The notes under the pieces: model-generated | What the model saw: only the letters and a program-made list of their open reading frames with translations | Database searches by the model: none | Told to the model about the DNA's origin: nothing | Made by a program: the position numbers and the translations under genes | Origin: Euryodendron excelsum | Taxonomy: Eukaryota; Streptophyta; Magnoliopsida; Ericales; Pentaphylacaceae | Length of the DNA: 64,000 nucleotides | Assembly (NCBI GenBank): GCA_033060915.1 | Contig: CM065399.1 | Location: 19,743,001-19,807,000 of the forward strand | Direction of reading: 5' to 3' | Part shown: positions 22,165 through 33,590 of the stretch, one piece after another | How positions within the stretch are numbered: the first letter of the stretch is position 1 | Layout: each line of letters starts with the position of its first letter

Positions 22165-22400
22165 ACGAGATTCTGCCATCACAAAAAGGCCATCGCAAAT
22201 GCTATTTCATTTGCGACGGGAAACTATCAGTCGCATGACCCCGTCACAAAAGGTACCCATTTGCGACGGAAGTATGACCGTCGCAAAAACACCGTCGTAA
22301 ATATGAGTTTTTGTGACGGCATTTGTGACGGTCATTTTCCTGTCGCAAATATCACTTTTTGTGACTGGAAAACGGCCGTCACAAATACTCCTGTCACAAA
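22165..22400. repeat. Right subterminal 'tttgcgacgg' repeats
   Basis: Copies of 'tttgcgacgg', 'ccgtcacaaa' and 'ccgtcgcaaa' in both orientations mirror the left subterminal region. Confidence 0.85.
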
Positions 22401-22420
22401 AACCTCCTTTTTTAGTAGTG

Positions 22421-22600
22421 TATGATGATGGCACTGATGAAAGGAAGATGATCCTCTGCCTTATCACTTTGTCCTTCTTAATGAAACTAATTTTCGTCCT
22501 CTTTCTCAGGTCCTCTACAAGAATTTCAAAATCTATCCATTTGAATATGTAATTGTGGACAATTTTCGTGTAGTGATAACATTTCAAAGCTTTGTGGAAT
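22421..22600 (-). pseudogene. Copia fragment, right of CACTA insertion
   Basis: The first 33 bp continue the duplicated copia debris interrupted by the CACTA (matching 16697-16729). On the - strand the rest reads FKWIDFEILVEDLRKRTKIS and FIKKDKVIRQRIIF, without a clear family match. The target duplication TAT occupies 22421-22423. Confidence 0.5.
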
Positions 22601-23383
22601 GTATATATATATTTATTGCACAAGTGATGTTTGAAATTGCTTTTGTGTCATATATAATGTTCCACAGCTTCACATGCGCCTCTTCGAGACCTTAACTCGA
22701 TTAAATTGAAGGTGTCCACCATCCTCCCGGCTGGGGAATGGCCCGTTTGTGTAGACCATCCCCATATGGGTTGAGAAAAAACTCCAACCGAAAATTTGGA
22801 AGGTTAAAAATATAAGAGCATTGGGTAATAATACATTATTTTATAGCATTATGCATATGGTCTCACAAAAAGAAAGTATCAGTTGTACCCCTTTATTTTG
22901 TATTTTGTTTTTAGCTTTTATGCCTTTTTATATCTATATCTATTCTTGTTTTAATTTTGTAAATGTAATGATTTTGTCAGATCAATAAAGTTACTTTTTG
23001 AAATATCACCATTACTAAAAAAAATAATTCTATAATTTTTATTTCTTACAATTATTTAAATAGTTTTGGTTCAGCTGCTCCATTACTACCTTTAGTTCTG
23101 CTCCTCCATAACAAAATTCTTAGTCCTAAGTCCTAAACCTTGCCATAGTACTAACATCACATTGGAAAATGATTTTCACAAACCCCTAACACCCCTAATT
23201 CATATTTTGGTCCTCCATCGAAGTGACAGTATTAACAGTACTTTAGAACTTTTTGTCCGTTTCTTTTCTAACCAAGCTGCATTTACCTTTGAACAACTAA
23301 GAACTCATCTGGTAGGAATGTAATATATTGTTTGACAAAATCATGTTTGTTTTGTTACAGTAAGTTTCTACTACTTATAGGAA
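22601..23383 (+). other. Upstream region of DUF247 copy B
   Basis: Positions 22655-22690 ('ataatgttccacagcttcacatgcgcc') match the leader of copy C at 29205-29235. Between that block and the ATG, copy B has about 450 bp more than copy C, so something was inserted in this leader. No copy of the TATA-containing promoter block found at 28371 and 50515 is recognisable, so the original promoter may have been lost. The end 'ctacttatag' just before 'gaaATG' could be a 3' splice site of a leader intron. Confidence 0.5.
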
Positions 23384-24677
23384 ATGAACACATCGAGAGA
23401 AAGATCAGACCATGTCTCCATCCATATTGACAAAAAGCTTGCTCATTTATCTTGTACATCCTCTGAGCGTTGTATCTTTAGAGTCCATGATAGATTACGC
23501 AGTGAAAATGGGAAAGAATACGAGCCAGCAATGGTTGCTATTGGTCCTTACCATCGTGATCATGGTAAAGCTCACCTGCAAGAAATGGAGGAGCACAAAT
23601 TACGATACCTACATCAATTTCTCAAGCGAGGCAAAGAGAATACTGTGGATAGATATGTCGTGGCCATAAGAGAATTGGAAGAAAGAGCACGCAAATGCTA
23701 TGCACAAACCATTAGCCTTGATACAGATGAGTTTGTGGAAATGTTACTTCTTGACGGTTGCTTCATTATTGAGTTGTTCCGCAAGTATACAATGAAAGGT
23801 CTAATTGTTGAGGATGACCCTATTTTTCAATCGGGACAGACTCGCTGTGGCCTACGAAGAGATTTAATTTTACTTGAAAATCAACTTCCGTTCTTTATCC
23901 TTGTCCAGTTATTCAACATGAGTAGCATTCCAAGCCCGGAAGACAACATAATTAATATGGCCATGAGTTTTTTAAGACATATCTTACTAGGTACAAAAAA
24001 AAATGGCAGCTCCTAAAGGAATCCAAATTGACGACATCAACCATCTACTTGGCCTAGTACATGATAGTTGGTGCTCTTCATTTGCTGAGAGCCGTAGAGA
24101 TGTAGAGCACAAGGAAGAGAAATGGGAGTTCATAAATTCGGCAACAGAGCTTCAAGAGGTTGGGGTTCAGTTCAAGATGGTTGAGAGAAGCAGCTTGTTG
24201 GATATAAAGTTCATAAATAGGGTATTGGAAATGCCTCGCTTACGCATTTCCAATGAAACAGAGTCTACCCTCAAAAATCTAATTGCATACGAGCAATATC
24301 TTTCAGGTAATCAACCAAAATATATTTGCAACTATATCACCTTCCTGACTAGCCTCATAAATTCCTCAAAGGATGTTCAGTTACTTCGTCGCAAAGGAAT
24401 TATTCGAAATTGGTTAGCTGATGACGAAGTGGCTTACACCATGTTGAACAAGATGGACAAGTTCATCGGGATGTCTTCCAAAACGTTCACTTACTCTAAA
24501 GTTTTCAATGACATGAATAAGTATTGTAAGCAACGTCAAAACGTTTGGATGGCAACCTTAAGGCGGAATTACTTCAACAGTCCATGGGCATTCATTTCGT
24601 TTCTTGCTGCTGTCATATTGCTTCTGCTTACCATGACCCAAACTATATTTTCCGTTCTTTCTGTTTCATTTAAATAA
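23384..24677 (+). CDS. DUF247/UPF0481 membrane protein, copy B, one frameshift
   Basis: This is the best-preserved gene in the window, a single exon of about 430 codons, the usual DUF247 size. The first frame (23384-24016) has CIFRVHDRLR, VAIGPYHRDHGKAHLQEMEE, DTDEFVEMLLLDGCFIIELF and DLILLENQLPFFIL, all hallmark DUF247 blocks. The second frame (24003-24677) continues INHLLGLVHDSW, SLINSSKDVQLLRRKGII and one C-terminal membrane helix, AFISFLAAVILLLLTM. The two frames are joined at a run of nine A (23994-24002); copy D reads through here in one frame. A single extra A, real or from assembly, would explain the break. The start ATG aligns with that of copy C and follows a splice-acceptor-like 'acttatag'. 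DUF247 proteins are plant-specific, membrane-anchored and mostly uncharacterised; some determine self-incompatibility in grasses. Confidence 0.85.
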
Positions 24678-24907
24678 TATATAGTGATCGAGTTGTTTTT
24701 GGAAAATTCTAAGAAGCATAATAGAACTACTTGAATCAGCCAAGGCGTCTTTTTTTTTTTTTTAAATGCGTTTCAAGTAGAAATCTTCTACTTGCATTCT
24801 AAAGAAGATAGACATAGTTGACATGACTATCGTTCTTTTTTAAAGTGGATGTCGAGACTCTGCATAATACTCTGCACCATCATGAAGTAGCTTGGATAGC
24901 ATGAACA
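24678..24907 (+). other. 3' flank of DUF247 copy B
   Basis: It contains 'gttgtttttggaaaattctaagaagc' and 'actctgcaccatcatgaagtag', homologous to the flanks after copies A, A' and D. No gene is present. Confidence 0.6.
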
Positions 24908-25412
24908 TGTTAGGATTTTAGGATTGGCTACTCATTAACAAAACCATTTTGAAATGTAATTTTCATGGAGCATGAAAGTGAGTCAATCTAAAGACTCAAA
25001 AGTATGTGTATTAAGTAAAAAGTTACATCAAATGCTAAGAGCATGGTAGAAGTCAAAAGTGGGGCAGTTTATTCAAATGCACGAGCCAGTTTGAAAGATT
25101 TCGACTTGTGGCGTTCAAGAATTGGAGAACAACAGTGAATTGAGGATTTGAGCAAGATCGCTTCTTTCATAATTATGGATTCAATGGGTTTGATTCTAAG
25201 TCAAGTCTTATAACTGCTCATTGGTTGTAATACTTGGTTTGCTTTGATCGGCTCTTTGATCCCGTGGTATTTACCAAGTCGGGGTTTTTCGTGTTAAAAG
25301 GCGTGTGCCTTATTTAATTGCTTTATTTACATGCATGCGATAGCTGATTGGTAGATTAAGTTTTAGTTTAATTTAACACACAACTGGTAAATCCATATCT
25401 TTAGAACTTTCA
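24908..25412 (+). mobile_element. Copia-type LTR (probable)
   Basis: The sequence begins TGTTAGGATTTTAGG and ends ...AACTTTCA immediately before a primer site. It contains the 'cggggtttttcgtgttaaaaggcgtgtgcc' block typical of copia LTR ends. No matching second LTR is seen. Boundaries are inferred; an 'aaca' flanks the left end. Confidence 0.6.
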
Positions 25413-25432
25413 ATTTGCACCAGAGCCAGTAC
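25413..25432 (+). other. Primer binding site of truncated copia element
   Basis: 'atttgcaccagagccagt' is a degraded ATTGGTATCAGAGCC-type primer site. The following leader 'acactgttttttaaaaaaat...ttttctaaaactcaatgagat' matches that after 6856. Confidence 0.6.
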
Positions 25433-25489
25433 ACTGTTTTTTAAAAAAATAAAAAAAGTTTTCTAAAACTCAATGAGATCGAGGTTGTT

Positions 25490-27650
25490 TATCTCCAACT
25501 CAAAACTTTCAAATCTATTTTCATTTTGTCATCTTTTTAAAATTTGAAGTTTATGGGTCTTACTTTTTCGTATTGTTACTTCAATTCTTCTAACTTTTAT
25601 TTTCATTACTCATTCTTTAAATTACTATTCTTCTCTGAAAAATAAGTAAAAAAAATCATATATTGTGCTCCCTTTTTATTCAAATTATAATTATTTATTA
25701 CTGTATTTCAATCTAAATTGTAATTATTTACCATATATTTAATTAAAATTGAATTATTAATATTTTTAAACTAAATATCTATTTGCAAATTAAATTACAT
25801 TAAAAAAATTTAAAAACAAAAAACCCATTAAAAACTAATGAAATACATTTAACAAAAATTAAAGTACAATAAGGAACTAATGAAAACACATTAAATGAGA
25901 CTTGAAAAATTAACATAGATGCACTAATAAGGTGATAAGTCACCTCCTCTATATCCACCTTCATAGTAGCTAAAACTACTAAAATTACCATGACCAAAAC
26001 CACTAGATGTTCCACCTATTTGGAAATCATGAGTCATTTTTTCAATAATTTTTATTTTTTTTACTCAAAAATATTCATGTTCGAGTGGGTCAATTATTGA
26101 GTCACGGTCTTTCTCCATAATTTATTAATTTCGTAGATTAAAATAATTTTAGTATAAATAACTAATCAGTAAAATAAAAAGAATTTGTTAATTTTATATA
26201 TAAATAATAATTTCAAGATAAATAAAAGCAAGTATAATATAAATAATTTATTTATTTCATATATAAAAAAATCTCAAATTAAATAAATATTTAATAAATT
26301 AAAAAAATTAATGAATTAATTGAAATTTTAAATTAAATATTACTAAAAGTGTATGTCTATACATTCACATATGCAGGTACAATGCATCTGATGTGATTAT
26401 AAAATTTTTATAATTAACTTGAAGGATATTTCATGTCTATTTAGCCGTCTCGTACGTGAAAAAAGAGTATAGTAAATCAGTTGTACCTATACGTGAAAAA
26501 AAGTATAGTAAATCAGTTGTACCTATATTTTTAGGTATTCCTCTAGTTATGATCTTTTACCAATCATGAATTCGATACTGTAATGTTTAAACCATAGTAG
26601 CAGGAGTCAATACTATAATAGTATCATGTTCATGTTTAAATCATGAACACTTCTCTTCTCTTCTATTCTCTTTTCTTTCACAAGTTTCAAATAGGCTGTT
26701 ATCATTAATAACATTTTAATTTTGAAAAAACAAAATTGATTTTAGTCTAAACTGCGCACAAGCAGCCGAACGGTAGCTGCCCAACGTTATTCACAAGAAT
26801 CACAACGTACCTAGTGCATCTTGGCGATTGACCTACCAGCTGTCATAGTCCACGACTCATCTTAACCATCGATTTAGAATTCAATATGATTAAGAAAATT
26901 GTTTTTGTGTTTTTTTTTCCCATTTTTATGTGATTTTAAAATTAAACTAAAATCTAATTTTTTTTTTTTTAGGTGCATTCTAACCATCTTGTTCAGCTGT
27001 CAAAATTTTTTCTTATCTTAATCAAGTATCTTGACCGATGCCGTCAATGTTTTTTTTTTTTTTTTTTGGTTCTTCATTAATACTATAAGTAGTCCTATTT
27101 CATATTTTATTTTGTTTTTACACCCAAACACAAGTTAGTAGAACTCATGTTAATAAATATATATAAGACCCACTTATCAATTAAAGAGTAAGAAAATGTG
27201 TTGTAAAATATATTTTAGGAGTAATCAAATAAACACCCCATGAACTAGGACTCAGTATCACTTAATTATTTTAAACTTTAAAACATGATACATTGATCCC
27301 TTGAATTATTAATTAGTATCAATCAACACCTTCTGTTAGCAATGCTTTAGGAAAATAAAAAAAATATTTGACATGTTACTTATATACGCATTCATAGAAG
27401 TGTGATTTTATACTAAAATTGACATCTTTTTGTAATAATTGTTTAATGACTGAAATATTCTTCAATTATTAAATAATTATTACAATTAGAAAATGTATAT
27501 TTAAATATAAAATTATACTTTTATGAATATATGTAAATTGCATGATAAGTTTTTATCTATTCTTCTAACATATTGCTAATAGAAGGTCTTGATTGAAATA
27601 AATTAATAGTTCAAGAGCATATGTGTCACTTTTTGAATTTTGTAAAATTT
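25490..27650. other. AT-rich intergenic DNA, no supported gene
   Basis: The stretch is dominated by A/T runs. A 36-bp tandem duplication ('acgtgaaaaaa..gtatagtaaatcagttgtacctat') occurs at about 26453-26527. A short hydrophobic frame on the - strand (25800-26015) is AT-rich translation without family resemblance. T-runs lie at 26960 and 27050. Confidence 0.4.
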
Positions 27651-27922
27651 AATAATATTGAATCATAATTTAAGAGTTATTTTTATAATTGTCTCAAAAT
27701 TTTATGTAGATTTGTTTTCTTTTCCCATTTTCTTTCTTCCCTTTGGAAATGACACGTTGCATAACACATTCATCCAGTCACGTCTCCATTCAAGCCAAAA
27801 TCCGAGAAACCCCTCAGGAGTCAATATGGCCATGAGGGCCCGGCCGCCCTTCACTATTCTTGGTCTTCCCTCCTTTTCTTGTCCAGCACTCAGTTTGATG
27901 CAGCTTATGCATCGTATATAAT

Positions 27923-28103
27923 GGTAATGTTATATAACCAACAAAAGTTATACATAATGTTTGTCCAAGATGATATGATTGGTTGAGAGTTATTATTTAT
28001 TTTGAAACAAAATAAATATAATTATGAAATGATGTATTTTTTTAATACTAAAAAATAGACATACAAATAAGCTACTCTACATTTTATACCAGAAGCATTG
28101 TTT
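27923..28103. mobile_element. Small MITE in promoter of copy C
   Basis: The ends 'ggtaatgttatataacc' and 'ataccagaagcattgttt' are imperfect inverted repeats related to those at 15804 and 59561. It sits between sequence homologous to the far promoter of copy D (27850-27905 against 50440-50480) and the TATA block, so it inserted in the shared promoter. Confidence 0.5.
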
Positions 28104-28320
28104 CTCAACACCACACAGTCATCTGCAAAAGATCCTATCAAACTTACATCGAGGTCAAATTTTAGGTCCCATTGAATGCTTTGACGCTAAAGAATATGTT
28201 TAGCCTGACTGAGTGCCTATGGAGATCAAGTATAGAGCCAAAAACTCAAGTTCTTATCCATTAGACCTACCATTCAATGGTATGAAATGTTACCACCACA
28301 TTGTTCTGATAGCTAGCATT

Positions 28321-28410
28321 TTCCCATTCCTAATAATTGTATGCATGAGGAAACACTCTGCCACTCCAAATATAAGGGTTAAGGGCTTCTCGTATAATGC
28401 AATCACAAAG
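28321..28410 (+). promoter_or_regulatory. Conserved promoter block of DUF247 copy C
   Basis: 'cattcctaataattgtatgcatgaggaaacactctg' and 'tataagggttaagggcttctcgt' align with 50473-50545 upstream of copy D. The TATA element is at 28371-28377. Conservation between two decayed copies marks it as part of the duplicated unit and a likely core promoter. Confidence 0.65.
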
Positions 28411-28519
28411 CTAAAAGAAACGGGAAATCAGAGTGGATAAGCAAAGAAGGTGTGGAGTTTCTACTGAAGTAGGTGTCGTGTGAGTTTCTAAACAATTCTT
28501 ATGTTTTTATAATATGATT

Positions 28520-29052
28520 TAATTACACTTTGTATTCTTACACTTTACATTAAATTTTACTTCAGGATTTTTATTTTTAGTTATAACAATTAAGTTCTTA
28601 ATATCTAATTTGTTATAATATCAACATTCTGTTTGACAAATGCTTAGAAAATTTGTGTATAATAATTGCAAACCTTTTTCAAGGGTTTAAGTACATAAAA
28701 TCCACCACTTTTCCATCCCAAAGGCTTACACATATTGCACTGAGTTAAAGTAGGAGATTTTACATGAAATTACATTATATATTTTATAAAGTTGATTACA
28801 GTCACAATTTGGAGTAATTTGAGAGAAATTTGTAGTAAATTGTTAAGAAAAAGTAAGATTTTACATTTTTTTTTCCTTGCAATTGATATAGTGTTTGTTA
28901 TATGTGAATTTTTTGTTTAGTTTTTAACGAAAGTTAGCAAAAATTTAATATTATAATAAATTAAAAGTGTAAAAGTTTAATTATTATAATTAAAAGTGAA
29001 GATTTCTGAAATAGGAGTTGGTGTAAAGTGCAGGGTTGTAAGGTGTAATTAA
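28520..29052. mobile_element. Fold-back MITE in leader of copy C
   Basis: 'taattacactttgtattcttacactttacattaaattttac' on the left pairs with 'gtgtaaagtgcagggttgtaaggtgtaatta' on the right. The interior 'ttttacttcaggatttttatttttagttataacaattaagtt' is shared with the element at 53483. No coding capacity. Confidence 0.7.
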
Positions 29053-29621
29053 CCATTATATTAATGGTTCATACATAGGCCTGGCTATATTTTTAGCTTG
29101 ATAGCCTTATCTCATTTCTTATTGTTGAGTCTTCGTAGTTACTGCCGAAATATGCATACGATTTCTTAATCATCCGACGCATCCGAATGCATCTTATCTA
29201 TATATGATGTTCCAAAGCTTCTAAGGCGCACACACCAGAATAGGCGCAGGTGAAAATAGAAGCTCCACTGAAATTAGGTGGGGTTGAAGTCTCTTTCCTT
29301 CTTCTATTTGTTTTTAGCACTACACTTCTCTATATGGGTCTTGTTTGGCACCTAAATTTAATGAAGGCTTGCATGTTTAATATTCGGAATTTGAATTGTA
29401 CTATATATTTTTTTTTACAAAATCATGACACTTTATTTTGCTACTGGTAATTAGTTTGTACTTCTAGAAGATGAACATATCGAGTGAAGGCGCTGATCAT
29501 GTCTCCATCCGTGTTGATGAAAAACTCTCTCATTTAACTCATACATTCTCTAAGGCTAAGAGTTGTATCTTTAGAGTGCAAAATTAACCAACTACGCAAG
29601 ATAAATGAGCAAGCCTAAGAA

Positions 29622-29626
29622 CCAGT
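29622..29626. other. Target site duplication CCAGT (left)
   Basis: CCAGT here is repeated at 35038-35042. Removing the element and one copy restores DUF247 sequence contiguous with copy D (51207-51222). Confidence 0.9.
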
Positions 29627-31072
29627 TGAAAAAAAAAAACTACAGTGTTCTTGGTAATATAAATTAATGCCTTAAGATGGATCTAGATGGGAGGTGAATA
29701 GGTCTCTCTAAATTTTAAGTTATGATTATGCATTCTAGCAAAACATGAATAATAAATATCAACAAACATTCAAAGCAAGTAACAAGAAGACACGAGAGAA
29801 TTTTAGCGTGGAAACCCTTGAGGGAGAAAACCACGGACCAAGTCCAACACAACCCAAGCACTATAAGATGAACAATAATACAAGAGTGTCTTGCAACAGT
29901 TACACTTGTTGATCATCAACCCTTGGCTTGCATCTACACCTTGCATTCCTTCAAGTCAACAAACATGTTCACGATCACTTGAAACCTCATTGAATCCTCA
30001 ATGAATCACCAATTACTTGAACTCCATCAAGCCACCATAGTCTCTCTTAAATTAGATGAAGGAAATGAAAAAGAGTCCTCTTAGATCTTTTATCGAACAC
30101 TTGGCAGGTGCAAAAAAATAGAGGACTCATACTCTCTCTTTTTTAAGTTGCAGCACAATCTTGAGGATGGTAAGAGAATGAAAAGATAGGAAGAGAATGG
30201 CTCATTCAAATCAATGGCAAGGGGATTCACCTCCGCAGCCTTTATAACCTCACCACATGTGTATATATGAAAGTCATAGTTGAAGCTCATATAGATTCAA
30301 AAATTCTTTAGCCCATACCTTCTCATGTTGTAGTGTACCACCTCTACAGCAAACCAACAAACTTTGCTCCCCACTTTTTTTCCTTGCTGCATAGAGAAGA
30401 CAAAATTCCTTTTTGAACATCAGTACATTCTCATGCCCATGCTCTACCAAAAGTTGTTCCCCATTCTCATATTGGAGATGCACATGCTAGCAGTTAAGAA
30501 ATGTTATTTTTAAACTCCAACAAACTTAATCAAACATTACATGGTCCACCAAATTCGAAGAAGAGAAAATATTGAGGTAGAAACTTGAGCTAAACACTTT
30601 GGGTGTGCCATGGCGCACTGAGGCTGCGCCTGATGGCGCATCTCACTGCCTGCTAGATATTTTTACTGCAATGAGTGCGCCATAGCGGAGTCTATGGTGC
30701 AGTCTTTAATATTATGGCTATAACATTTTACTCTGATATCAGATTGATGAGATTTAAAACTCTCTAAAAAGAAGACTTGAAGATCTACAACTTTTCCTAT
30801 AATGAGCCTTTTCCAATTTGAAAAAAATCTTGGTCAAAAACTAGCTACAATCGAACTGATCTGCTAAAGGCAAATTCAATGAGATTTGCATGAGACTCGT
30901 CTTCTCAAAATTCATCCAATTTTTGTTGATTCTTCCCTTAAGGTTTATTAGATGCAAATTCCTAACATCTAAGGTCATTACAATGTGATCAATACACTCA
31001 AGACTCACACAAGACATAGAAAGATTTTAGCTCTTAATTTATATGGCACAAAATGAGCCAATTTTCCTGACA
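29627..31072 (-). repeat. 3' LTR of the copy C element
   Basis: It starts TGAAAA and ends CCTGACA on the + strand. It contains 'gcgccatggcgca' and 'gcgcatctcactg' words at 30605-30700, upstream on the - strand of a TATA-like 'catatatacac' (about 30257-30267). Confidence 0.85.
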
Positions 31073-31086
31073 ATCTCCCCCTTTGG
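31073..31086 (-). other. Polypurine tract
   Basis: On the - strand 'ccaaagggggagatt' directly precedes the TGTCAGG start of the 3' LTR, the expected place for plus-strand priming. Confidence 0.75.
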
Positions 31087-32553
31087 CCATTTTGTGGCAA
31101 AACCCAACAAGTACATTACAATCACTCACAACCCTAATTCAAAACAAAAACATGGACCAAACTCTAAGCTTCAGAGCAAAAACAACTCTCCTGCACTCAA
31201 GACTTTTCATAAGATCAAGTGTAAAAGAGAATGTGAAAAAGAAATCAAATAGAGATAAACAATATTACTCCCCCTCAACCAATACATCAACAATATACTC
31301 CCCCTCAACACATGAATATACACCAAGCAAAATTAAGATGAACCATTAAACAAACAAAAACAAACAAGACACTAAACAAGGACCAAATAGAATACTTCTC
31401 CCCCTTTTTGTCACAAAATGCAACCACAAGATTTAAATGAATATACACAAAAACATATAAATGACGTGACAATCACAAATTTTAAGAAACCTATAAAAGA
31501 GTTTTATATGTCAAGAACTCAAACACACATAACAAGTACTCAAGTTCATAAAGATGTGTTCAAGATAAAGATCACATCAAGTTTTTAACAAGATGATGAT
31601 GGTCATAACCAAATGACAAAGTGAGTGTGTGAGCATCAAGAATAGCATTATCAAGCCCTTAAGAACAAAAGCATATTTTTGAGTACTTGAATCAAGAACT
31701 CACAAGAGATATCATTTAGTATGAAAATCAAACCGATTAAAAACCAATCAAAGCTTAATATTAAAAAATGCAAACGCTCCCCCTCAAATGCATAACACCT
31801 CTCAATAGCTCACTCTTTTGAGGCCGAAGACGGCTTTCACTGTAGTGAGCATGGTAGCCTTCTCTATGATGCTTCAAACCATGTTGCACATTTTGGCAAA
31901 CGTCTATAGTAGCTTTCACTGTACACTCATAGGTAGCCTTTTCCTTCGTCATGACTGCATAAATTTTTTTTTGAATTTGCAGCAAATTTTTTTTTTTTTC
32001 TTTAACAAGCAGCTCACTCTTAATATTCTTTTGCATTGTGAAAGAACAAGAGGGAGGCAATGCATTTAAGAGTATAAACTCTACAAAGGATATGCAATCA
32101 TAGGTTTTTTCAAGCACGATACTTGTGGAATTCAAATGAAACAAATATTCAACAAAACATTTTTAGACTCAACATGTTTCTTCTCGATGAAAGTGCATCA
32201 AAGTGTCAATTCAGTTATGAAAATCATCACTCGGACATATACGACACTCAGTTCATACTTGGCATGAATAAATAACTTTTCTCCAAAAATATGTAATTTG
32301 ATTATATCACATAAAGTCAAATATAGATAAATCAAAACTATGAACACAAGTTAAGAACAACAAAAATCCCTTTTTTTATGTTTTAATAAAAACAAATAGA
32401 AATATAATAAAAGATAAACAACATTACAAAAGGGATCATAACACTAGGACCGAAAGAATAAACATGAAGCACATCCTAGTCTATGACACAAATAGCATTT
32501 ACTCAATAAGGCTTGCCTCTACAAAATTCTTAGGGGTTCTCAAAGATTCCAAA
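31087..32553 (-). other. Non-coding interior of the copy C element
   Basis: The stretch is AC-rich and holds repeated 'ctccccctcaa' motifs (about 31268, 31300, 31397 and 31779), which are polypurine on the - strand and may be extra polypurine tracts. Short frames at 31761-32144 and 31818-32069 lack family resemblance. Confidence 0.5.
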
Positions 32554-33508
32554 TCAAATTTTTTTCACCCACATAACATTTATCTTTGGTTTTTCAATAC
32601 ACTCATGAGGTGTGGGTGTAGTCCTAGGTCTTGCCTTTGCATTGTGGTTTCTCCTTTGACCATGATTTGTGAAAACCTGCCTTGTCTTGGAAACAAATCT
32701 GTTCACATGATTTGTAAGGACTCTAATCTGATTTTCTAATCTCTCATATTGATTCCTAGGTTGATTATAAGCATGAGAACTGGAGAGCCTATTTAGTTTG
32801 CAACAATATGATCTAATGTGACCCAACACACCACAATTACTTACCTTAAGTCTTCATAGAATTAGGCTTACTTGCTGGTTGGGAAGATTTAGAATACTTC
32901 TCTGTGTATCCAATCTCAGTCATGTCATGAGAGATCTTTTGTGCATTCCAAATCTCATTAATCTTTTGTGAACCTGCATCAAATTTCTTAAAAGACAGAT
33001 GAGTATTAGCAAGTTCAGTTTCAAGTTTTTTGACATTGTCCTCAAGAAATTTATTAGACTCAACTTTGTCTTGACTGTCTTTCTCAAGAACATTGACTTT
33101 ATTGCTTAAAGTCACCCTTTGACTACTCAACTAACTTATAAGGGTTTGAGCTTCAATAAGTTCCTGTTTCAATGCATCCTTCTCTTTTTCTAAAGTCCTC
33201 ACCTTTACAGTCAATTTAACTTTGACTTTCCTCAATTTGTAACTCTCATAAAACAATTGGTCATAGGCTTGTTGAAGGTCTATGATCTCGTCATCATTAT
33301 CCTCATCACTCATTGAGACATCATGATTTGACTCAAGAGTCTCACTATGGTCAAGGGAACTATCATATTCAACATATGTTTCATTAGATGTAGAGGAAGA
33401 TGTGTGAGCATTCTTGTGTAGAGATGGATTATATGCAACACAATAAATAGGCTCTTCCATAAGAAGTGGTGAACAAACAATCAATATACCTTCTTTATCC
33501 AAATCCAT
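32554..33508 (-). pseudogene. Gag-like region with damaged zinc knuckle
   Basis: From ATG at 33508 the first frame reads MDLDKEGILIVCSPLLMEEP, then YCVAYNPSLHKN, an acidic stretch and a lysine/glutamate-rich coiled coil, to a stop at 33131. In the same region the next frame (33130-32846) has NKVNVLEKDSQDKVESNK and QKINEIWNAQKIS. The following frame gives KVSNCGVLGHIRSYC, a CCHC zinc knuckle in which the first cysteine is replaced by valine, so metal binding is unlikely. The same NPSLHK and IW..Q motifs occur at 6944-7600. Stops separate the three blocks. Confidence 0.7.
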
Positions 33509-33576
33509 CTTACTAGAATCACTTTAAGGACCTCACTCAAGAAAAATAGTTTTGAAAACGATTTTAAGAGTGTCCC

Positions 33577-33590
33577 GCTCTGATACCAAT
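33577..33590 (-). other. Primer binding site, initiator-tRNA type
   Basis: On the - strand ATTGGTATCAGAGC follows immediately after the 5' LTR end. This is the classic plant copia primer site for initiator methionine tRNA and is unmutated. Confidence 0.9.

Larger units (their letters stand above)
16989..22420 (-). mobile_element. CACTA (En/Spm) transposon, 5432 bp
   Basis: The inverted termini are CACTACTAAAAAAG at 16989 and its complement ending at 22420, flanked by TAT duplications. Both subterminal regions (17010-17395 and 22165-22400) carry dense direct and inverted copies of 'tttgcgacgg' and 'ccgtcgcaaa', typical transposase-binding repeats. The empty site is visible in this window: 16655-16729 reads continuously across the insertion point. 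Inside are a transposase-gene remnant (17870-18109, - strand), a seven-unit tandem repeat, a captured kinase fragment and a GC-rich segment. No complete transposase is present, so it is non-autonomous or decayed. Interior short frames are not genes. Confidence 0.9.

Noticed and set aside
21622..22182. 186-codon arginine/serine/proline-rich open frame on the - strand
   Set aside because: It lies in a GC-rich part of the CACTA element, overlaps equally long frames on the other strand, and runs into subterminal repeats. Composition explains it.
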